Shown: piece by piece, positions 1-5,673 of the stretch
Layout of the letters: each line of letters begins with the position of its first letter
How positions within the stretch are numbered: position 1 is the first letter of the stretch
Assembly (NCBI GenBank): GCA_024691265.1
Contig: JAILNT010000349.1
Coordinates: forward strand, 1 to 14,154
Reading direction: 5' to 3'
DNA: 14,154 nucleotides
Origin: Treponema sp.
GTDB lineage: Bacteria; Spirochaetota; Spirochaetia; Treponematales; Treponemataceae
Notes under the pieces: generated by a model
Databases searched by the model: none
Seen by the model: only the letters and a program-made list of their open reading frames with translations
Told to the model about the DNA's origin: nothing
Position numbers and translations under genes: made by a program

Positions 1-886
1 AACTGTAAATATTATAGCAAAGACCAAGTTTTTCCCTTATCGATTGAAAAAAACGGCTGCTCATAGTATCACCCATAATGGCATTAAGCACAGACAAAGA
101 ATAATAATCATTTTCTGAGAGAGGACATTTGAAAGGATATAAAATAAATATTTGTTCCTGCCTAAAATCAGATTTAACAAAATTAAATCCTTTTGACCAA
201 ACAGCAGTTTCAGAAAAATGTTTTAACTTCGCATCAAACACTTTATGTTCTGGAAGTTGTTCCAGCATATTTTTTATAAGTTCAACATCAATATTACCGG
301 CAACACAAACAAGCAATTCGCCATGGGCTATATATTTATCATACCATGAATACATTTGCTCTCGGGTAATGAGGTCTATATCAGCAACACTTCCACTAAC
401 ATTTTCACCTAAAATTTGATTTTTCCATAAAAGCTTTTCTACAGAATCAAAAGCACATTCTTCAAAATCATCTTCCGCAGATAATATTTCACTCTTTACA
501 ACTTCAGCTTCTTTTTCATACTCGGCTTTTGGAAAAATGGAATTTTGAGTCATATCACACAAGACTTCCAATGCCCTTTTTAGAGAATTATTAGACGTGC
601 TATTTAATAAAGGAATTGTAGCGTGAACACATACAGTTTCTTTTTCTGTAAAAGCATTAAAATAGCCACCCATTCTATCAAATGTCTTTGATATATCAGA
701 GTAAGACCTTGTTTTAGTACCCTTAAAAAGCATGTGTTCCATAAAATGAGTTATGCCCCTATTATCTTTCTGTTCGTAACGAGAGCCCACAGAAAAATAG
801 AAACCGATTGCCACAGTTTTAGCCATAGCAATCGGTTCCGTTATGAGCATAATCCCATTGTTCAATACAATGGAATCTATAGACAT
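1..886 (-). CDS. M16-family zinc metallopeptidase, N-terminal part (runs off left edge)
   Basis: I translated the minus strand by hand from ATG at 886-884; the frame stays open for about 295 residues to the window edge, so the C-terminus is missing. Residues 47-51 read HFMEH, the inverted zinc motif HxxEH of pitrilysin/insulinase-type (M16) peptidases, in the usual context GITHFMEHMLFKGT. About 75 residues later, KEAEVVKSEI supplies the probable third zinc ligand (Glu). Near the edge, SSRFFQSIREKLGLCY is the signature found in the second M16 domain. The family cleaves peptides, often processing or degrading short ones. No signal peptide is seen, so a cytoplasmic site is likely. The start lies 3 nt after the pnp stop, so it is cotranscribed; no clear Shine-Dalgarno is visible, suggesting coupling to pnp. 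In Bacillus subtilis an M16 gene (mlpA/ymxG) also lies downstream of pnpA. The family is clear; the substrate is unknown. Confidence 0.93.
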   Translation of the reverse strand, partial: MSIDSIVLNNGIMLITEPIAMAKTVAIGFYFSVGSRYEQKDNRGITHFMEHMLFKGTKTRSYSDISKTFDRMGGYFNAFTEKETVCVHATIPLLNSTSNNSLKRALEVLCDMTQNSIFPKAEYEKEAEVVKSEILSAEDDFEECAFDSVEKLLWKNQILGENVSGSVADIDLITREQMYSWYDKYIAHGELLVCVAGNIDVELIKNMLEQLPEHKVFDAKLKHFSETAVWSKGFNFVKSDFRQEQIFILYPFKCPLSENDYYSLSVLNAIMGDTMSSRFFQSIREKLGLCYNIYS

Positions 887-889
887 ATA

Positions 890-2995
890 CTAGTTATTAT
901 TTTTAGCCTGCTCTTCAACAGCATCAATATAAGAAAGGTTAAGTCTGCCCATCTTGTCAACTTCGAGAAGCTTAACAGGAATCTGCTGACCTTCTTTCAA
1001 AACATCTGTAACCTTCTCTACACGCTTTCTAGAAAGCTTAGAGATGTGACAAAGTCCTTCTTTACCAGGAAGAATTTCAACAAATGCACCAAAATCCATA
1101 ATACGCTTTACAGTTCCCTGATAAATTGTACCTGGCTCTGGATCTTCAACCATACCCTTAATAGCAAGCTTTGCTTCATCAGCAGACTTGCCATTTCTTC
1201 CGTAAATTGTAACAGTTCCATCATCATCAGTGTTGATTGTAACATTGTACTGACTAGAAAGAGCTTTTACATTCTTTCCACCAGGTCCAATCAAAGCACC
1301 AATCTTATCTACAGGAATTTTCATTGTCTCAATCTTTGGAGCATAAGGACTTATTGGCTGTGGCTTATTGATGCACTGTTCCATAATTCCAAGAATATGG
1401 AGACGTCCTTCCTTAGCCTGAGCAAGAGCTTCCTTCATGATTTCCATAGATACACCGGCAATCTTGATATCCATCTGGAAACCAGTGATACCATCTTTTG
1501 TACCAGCAACCTTGAAATCCATATCACCAAGATGGTCTTCTTCACCAAGAATATCAGACAAAATCTTGTAATTCTCATATTTAGGACCATCAGTAATAAG
1601 ACCCATAGCAACACCGGCAACCATCTTCTTCATTGGAACACCAGCTGCAAGGAGTGAAAGACAACCACCACAAGTAGAAGCCTGAGAAGAAGAACCGTTA
1701 GATTCCATAATCTCAGAAACAACACGAATTGTATAAGGGAATTCTTCACGAGAAGGAATCATTGGAGCCAAAGAACGGCGTGCAAGATTTCCATGTCCAA
1801 TTTCACGGCGACCTGTTGCCAATCTACCAACTTCACCTACACTATATGGAGGGAAATTGTAGTGGAGAATGAAATTCTCACGGCGGTCACCTTCTATATC
1901 ATCATATACCTGTTCATCAAGGGCTGTTCCAAGAGTTGTAACAGCAAGAGACTGTGTTTCACCACGAGTAAACAAAGCACTTCCATGTGGACGAGGTAAT
2001 ACATTAATTTCACAAGTAATAGGACGAATTTCGTCACACTTTCTTCCATCGATACGAAGTCCTTTTTCAAGGATACTCTTACGAAGAAGATTGTACTGAA
2101 TATCGTCAATACATGCATCAAACAACTTTTTCTGAATATCATCAGCAAGCTGTTCTGCATGATTAGCAGCAACCTGAGCTTTTACAGCATTAATTGCGTT
2201 ACCACGATTCTGCTTTCCTGCCTGGAAACAAGCTTTTTCCATTAAAGGAGTTGCTTCTGCAATGATTGCATCTTTATTTTCAAGAACAACATCTAAAGGT
2301 GCAAGAGGAAGCTTTTCCTTTCCACACTTTGCACGTAAGTCGTCCTGAAGATGACACATTGTAGAAATAAAATCCTGTGCCTTAGCTAAAGCACCAAGCA
2401 TAACATCTTCTGTAGCTTCTTTAGCACCGCCTTCAACCATTGTGAAGCCTTCTGCTGTACCAGCAACTACAATTTCAAGCTGAGCTTTTTCAATCTGTTC
2501 ATATGTTGGATTAAGAACATATTCATTATCAATATAAGCAACACGGCAAGCTGCAACAGGTCCATGGAAAGGAATATCACTTATTGTAACAGCTGCACTA
2601 GAAGCAATAACAGAAAGGATATCTGGCGGATTAACACCATCACTAGAAACACAAGTTGGAACAATCTGTATTTCTCTACCAAATGCAGGCTCAAACAAAG
2701 GACGCATAGGTCTGTCGATAAGACGGGATACAAGAATCTCCTTATCCTTAGGTCTGCCCTCACGCTTGATAAAGCCACCTGGAATCTTACCAGCAGCATA
2801 ATATTTTTCGTTATAATCTACTGTAACAGGGACAAAATCCATACCCTCTGTTACATTTGATGAAGCACAAACCGTTGCAATGACAGCAGTACCACCAAAC
2901 TGAGCATAAACACAGCCATTAGCCTGTTTACCAATTTTACCTGTTTCAAGAATAAGCTCGTCATTGCCTATTTTATAAGTAACTCTTTCTACCAT
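890..2995 (-). CDS. pnp: Polyribonucleotide nucleotidyltransferase (PNPase)
   Basis: This 3'-to-5' phosphorolytic exoribonuclease degrades RNA with phosphate, releasing nucleoside diphosphates; in many bacteria it acts in the degradosome. From the chosen start the protein is 701 residues, the usual family length. Domains in order: first RNase PH domain (about 1-215), helical linker, second RNase PH domain (about 310-535) with RGETQ and the catalytic-region motif GDMDFKVAGTKDG, KH domain (about 555-615, IGPGGKN), and S1 domain (about 622-690, GTVKRIMDFGAFVEILPG). The frame is open upstream to an ATG at 3058, adding 21 residues (MRAIPDPVQK...). I prefer ATG at 2995-2993 because PNPases begin MVERVTYKIG-like and the extra residues are not family-like. 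The Shine-Dalgarno at 2995 is weak (AAGAAGG about 12 nt upstream). A terminator-like hairpin lies between rpsO and pnp, a position where E. coli controls pnp by RNase III cleavage. Confidence 0.97.
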   Translation of the reverse strand: MVERVTYKIGNDELILETGKIGKQANGCVYAQFGGTAVIATVCASSNVTEGMDFVPVTVDYNEKYYAAGKIPGGFIKREGRPKDKEILVSRLIDRPMRPLFEPAFGREIQIVPTCVSSDGVNPPDILSVIASSAAVTISDIPFHGPVAACRVAYIDNEYVLNPTYEQIEKAQLEIVVAGTAEGFTMVEGGAKEATEDVMLGALAKAQDFISTMCHLQDDLRAKCGKEKLPLAPLDVVLENKDAIIAEATPLMEKACFQAGKQNRGNAINAVKAQVAANHAEQLADDIQKKLFDACIDDIQYNLLRKSILEKGLRIDGRKCDEIRPITCEINVLPRPHGSALFTRGETQSLAVTTLGTALDEQVYDDIEGDRRENFILHYNFPPYSVGEVGRLATGRREIGHGNLARRSLAPMIPSREEFPYTIRVVSEIMESNGSSSQASTCGGCLSLLAAGVPMKKMVAGVAMGLITDGPKYENYKILSDILGEEDHLGDMDFKVAGTKDGITGFQMDIKIAGVSMEIMKEALAQAKEGRLHILGIMEQCINKPQPISPYAPKIETMKIPVDKIGALIGPGGKNVKALSSQYNVTINTDDDGTVTIYGRNGKSADEAKLAIKGMVEDPEPGTIYQGTVKRIMDFGAFVEILPGKEGLCHISKLSRKRVEKVTDVLKEGQQIPVKLLEVDKMGRLNLSYIDAVEEQAKNNN

Positions 2996-3062
2996 AATAT
3001 CTTCAAACCTTCTTGTTAGTTCTTTACGTTTCTGTACGGGGTCAGGAATCGCCCGCATTGCT

Positions 3063-3108
3063 CAAAAACGGAAAAGTCTGCCATAAGATAAAAAAACTTA
3101 TGACAGAC
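3063..3108 (-). terminator. Hairpin with broken U-tract between rpsO and pnp
   Basis: On the minus strand GTCTGTCATAAG pairs with CTTATGGCAGAC (arms 3097-3108 and 3076-3087), giving 12 bp with a single U-G wobble and a 9-nt U-rich loop. TTTTC and then GTTTTTG follow it. It begins 8 nt after the rpsO stop and ends about 80 nt before the likely pnp start. It could be a partial intrinsic terminator after rpsO, or a long stem for RNase III processing as known upstream of E. coli pnp. I see no promoter between it and pnp, so pnp expression must read through it. Confidence 0.72.
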
Positions 3109-3116
3109 CTGTGTGA

Positions 3117-3386
3117 TTAGTGACGTAATCCTAAATCTTTTACAAGCTGACGGTAACCTTCAAGGTCACGAGCCTGATAATATCTCAACAACTTTCTGCG
3201 CTGTCCGATAACCTTAAGCATTCCACGAGAAGCACCTGTGTCCTTTGGGAAAGCCTTACAATGAGTTGTAAGCTCCTTGATTCTCTCTGTCATAAGAGCA
3301 ATCTGAACCTTTACGTTTCCAGTGTCGCTGTCGTTAGCTCCGAACTTGCTAACAATTGAAGATGTTGTTTCTTTTGTAAGTGCCAT
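3117..3386 (-). CDS. rpsO: 30S ribosomal protein bS15
   Basis: This primary-binding 16S rRNA protein of the small subunit (central domain) is 89 residues, the normal length, and aligns end to end with E. coli S15 by eye: IVSKFG, DTG...VQIALMTERI, GQRRKLLRYY, and the C-terminal LGLRH. H42 and D49 of the rRNA three-way-junction contact are kept, but the conserved stretch HKKDHHSRRGLL reads FPKDTGASRGML here. H46, H50, H51 and S52 (numbered with Met) are therefore replaced by F, T, G and A. That is an unusual divergence in a very conserved protein. The gene lies 3 nt after truB-ribF, and its Shine-Dalgarno is inside the last two codons of that gene. S15 autoregulates its mRNA in several bacteria, but no such pseudoknot can be claimed here. 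Confidence 0.97.
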   Translation of the reverse strand: MALTKETTSSIVSKFGANDSDTGNVKVQIALMTERIKELTTHCKAFPKDTGASRGMLKVIGQRRKLLRYYQARDLEGYRQLVKDLGLRH

Positions 3387-3389
3387 AAC

Positions 3390-5321
3390 TTACTCCTCTA
3401 TAAAAATTATTGTCCGTACATACTGTGTCTTGTACGCTTTATCAAGAAAAATCTTTACAGAATCTTCTTCCAAAACGCAAGACGTCCGGTATATATAAGG
3501 GAATGCAACCGGAGAGTCATCATTCCCGAACAGACTTATCTGTATTTTATAGGTCCCATCAGGAGGCATCACCTGAAATGAGTCCCTTTTAGCCGTATAT
3601 ACATTAAAGTCAGAACAAGTTTCTTTCAACTTCCAATCAAGAGAGGAAGCATCATAACTGAAAGGTCTTCTTAACAAGAATGTAACAGGGCTAAAATCAG
3701 CAGCCATGATATACTGCCTTATCAGAGATGAACTAACCCTTTGTCCTTCATAAAGAACAGGAGGTACAAACTCTGTGTCGAAACCAAGTTCTTGTCCTAT
3801 TTTCTCTATCTGATTAACATCTGTAGCACCACGATATCCACAGCGAAAATCAAACCCCTCCGCCAAAAAACGGAGATTACAGAACTCCACAAGCAACTTA
3901 AAAAAGTCTCGACCTTCCATTCTACCGAAATCAGTAGAAAAGTCAATCACAATCGCAAAATCAAATGCTTCTTTACGACAAAGTTCCAGTCGCTGCGATA
4001 AAGTAGTTATATCCCCTCCGTAAGTCTCTACATCTTTTATACCACGTAAAGACCTTGTAAAGGTAACAACACCACAAGCATATTTTTTCTTAGACAATAC
4101 AGCTGAAAATAAAGCTTCATGTCCAATATGAGGACCATCAAAACTTCCTATGGTTAAAGCTGTTCCCTTAGACTTAAAGTTATCAGGGAATTTTCCGTTA
4201 ACAATATCTTCCCATGAATATACAGGAAAATCGTTATGCGGAATAACAAAAGCATAAGACAGTTTATTATTATCCTTGTTTATTACGCCTGCAAATTGAT
4301 AATCATCATAAAAAGCAGCAAATGATTTATTTTCAGAAAGCTTAAAAGCCTTGTCTGCATCAACAAAACAGGATTTATTTAAAGGCTGCCCATTATTAAA
4401 TCTTGCACAACCCTTACTATTCAATTTTACCGGATAAAAACCACATAAAGAAACAACATCTGCAGTAACTACTTTCAATGCCGATTTTACAAGGGAAAAG
4501 TCATATAACTCTTTTTCCTTTTCTTCATTTGATTTTTGTGTTTTTTGTAAATTCGTATTTTTTACAGCTTCTAATTGATTCTTTTTTATTCTAATTGCTT
4601 CATATTTTTTTTCGGTTTCAATAGCATTAGAAATAGAAAATTCTGGAAGTCTATCTACAAAAACTGCATCATTCAAAGAAAAAGGTCCAACGGTTAATCG
4701 TCTTAAAGCTGCAAGATGTGCACAAGAACCACAGGCTAAAGCAACATCTCTTGCAAGAGAGCGAATATAAGTACCTTTAGAGCATTTCACATGTACATAA
4801 GCATAGCGAACATAATTTTCGCCATCAATATTTTCAACACAAATATCTTTTATTGAAAACTCATATATATGAACCAAACGAGCAGGAATATCAGCAGTTA
4901 TGCCAGAAACAGCAAGTTCACTAGCTCTTTTTCCATCAACATGAATAGCAGAAAAAGCAGGAGGAGTTTGCATTATATCCCCAATAAAACTAGTTACAGC
5001 GTTTCTAAAATCAGATTCTTTTGGTAAAGGAGTTTTTTTTATAACATCACCAGTAGGATCTAAAGTATCAGTTTCTGAACCAAATGAAATAATTCCATCA
5101 TAAGATTTATCAAATGCTGTTACATGAGAAACTAATCTGGTTACACGCCCAACCAAAACAACTAATAAACCATCAGCAAAAGAATCAAGTGTACCAGTAT
5201 GACCTACCTTTGTAGTATGAAGGGCATGTTTTATTGTCCATAATGAATTAAAACTGGTGGAATCTCGCTGTTTTGCATACAACAAGACTCCACTAGCATT
5301 ATTAGCTGTTGCGGCGAGCAT
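3390..5321 (-). CDS. truB-ribF: Fused tRNA pseudouridine-55 synthase / RibF-type FMN adenylyltransferase
   Basis: One 643-residue frame carries two proteins that are usually separate. Residues 10-235 are the TruB catalytic core, which makes pseudouridine 55 in the tRNA T-loop: GHTGTLDSFADGLL holds catalytic D46, and KCSKGTYIRSLARD is at about 179-192. A Lys/Glu-rich linker (246-273) leads to the TruB C-terminal PUA-like part (about 278-361). Residues 386-552 are the RibF nucleotidyltransferase domain that makes FAD from FMN: TIGSFDGPHIGHEAL (HxGH at 398-401), VSSSLIRQ (529-536), LLRRPFS. The following riboflavin-kinase region (553-643) is short and has no PTAN motif; only PPDGTYKIQI resembles the family. 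No in-frame ATG, GTG or TTG lies at the junction (about 361-386), so separate translation of RibF is not supported. The start overlaps rbfA by 20 nt; GGAGG lies 3 nt before the ATG, which is close. Confidence 0.93.
   Translation of the reverse strand: MLAATANNASGVLLYAKQRDSTSFNSLWTIKHALHTTKVGHTGTLDSFADGLLVVLVGRVTRLVSHVTAFDKSYDGIISFGSETDTLDPTGDVIKKTPLPKESDFRNAVTSFIGDIMQTPPAFSAIHVDGKRASELAVSGITADIPARLVHIYEFSIKDICVENIDGENYVRYAYVHVKCSKGTYIRSLARDVALACGSCAHLAALRRLTVGPFSLNDAVFVDRLPEFSISNAIETEKKYEAIRIKKNQLEAVKNTNLQKTQKSNEEKEKELYDFSLVKSALKVVTADVVSLCGFYPVKLNSKGCARFNNGQPLNKSCFVDADKAFKLSENKSFAAFYDDYQFAGVINKDNNKLSYAFVIPHNDFPVYSWEDIVNGKFPDNFKSKGTALTIGSFDGPHIGHEALFSAVLSKKKYACGVVTFTRSLRGIKDVETYGGDITTLSQRLELCRKEAFDFAIVIDFSTDFGRMEGRDFFKLLVEFCNLRFLAEGFDFRCGYRGATDVNQIEKIGQELGFDTEFVPPVLYEGQRVSSSLIRQYIMAADFSPVTFLLRRPFSYDASSLDWKLKETCSDFNVYTAKRDSFQVMPPDGTYKIQISLFGNDDSPVAFPYIYRTSCVLEEDSVKIFLDKAYKTQYVRTIIFIEE
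3393..3398 (-). promoter_or_regulatory. Ribosome binding site of rpsO inside the end of truB-ribF
   Basis: On the minus strand GAGGAG forms the last two Glu codons of truB-ribF and sits 6 nt (TAAGTT, including the stop codon) before the rpsO ATG. It is the strongest Shine-Dalgarno in this part of the operon. The layout implies that ribosomes finishing truB-ribF load directly onto rpsO. Confidence 0.8.
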
Positions 5322-5673
5322 TTTCCTCCGCTTCTAGCTTATTCAACTTATCAACCATTGCAAAACCATCTTTATAGCTTCTATCAGCTATAAAAGTTAA
5401 TTTAGGAAACTTATATATAGAAAGTTTCTTTGCAATAGAAGACTGTATAAATCCAGCTGCACTTTGTAATCCCTCTACACCTTTAGCAGTAGAATTATCG
5501 TCCATGAAACTAGATACATAAACCTTAGCGTAAGCCAAATCCCCAGCAACTTCAACACGGTCTATAGTAAGAAATGTTGAAACACGAGGATCCTTTATCT
5601 GCTGGCGGAGAATCATATTAGCAATTTCTCCGCGTAATTGTTCACCTAAACGAATTAGTCTATATTGACCCAT
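5302..5673 (-). CDS. rbfA: Ribosome-binding factor A
   Basis: RbfA binds immature 30S subunits and helps process and fold the 5' end of 16S rRNA, especially in the cold. The protein is 123 residues, the usual size, with the family layout of a type-II KH fold: N-terminal YRLIRLGEQLRGEIANMI, then IKDPRVSTFLTIDRVEVAGDLAYAKVYVSS, and the C-terminal FPKLTFIADRSYKDG. Its ATG (5673-5671) overlaps the infB stop by one base (TAATG), and its last 20 nt overlap the start of truB-ribF, so translation is coupled at both ends. AGGAG lies 10 nt before the start, within infB. The order infB-rbfA-truB is common across bacteria. Confidence 0.97.
   Translation of the reverse strand: MGQYRLIRLGEQLRGEIANMILRQQIKDPRVSTFLTIDRVEVAGDLAYAKVYVSSFMDDNSTAKGVEGLQSAAGFIQSSIAKKLSIYKFPKLTFIADRSYKDGFAMVDKLNKLEAEENARRNS

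Noticed and set aside
734..1657. Long plus-strand open frame (307 codons) over pnp and the start of the M16 gene
   Set aside because: It is antisense to two clear conserved genes, its protein resembles no family, and it has no good ribosome binding site. It is a shadow frame.
2996..3058. PNPase start at ATG 3058
   Set aside because: It would add 21 residues not seen in the family, and MVERVTYKIG at 2995 is the normal PNPase N-terminus. I kept it as a possibility only.
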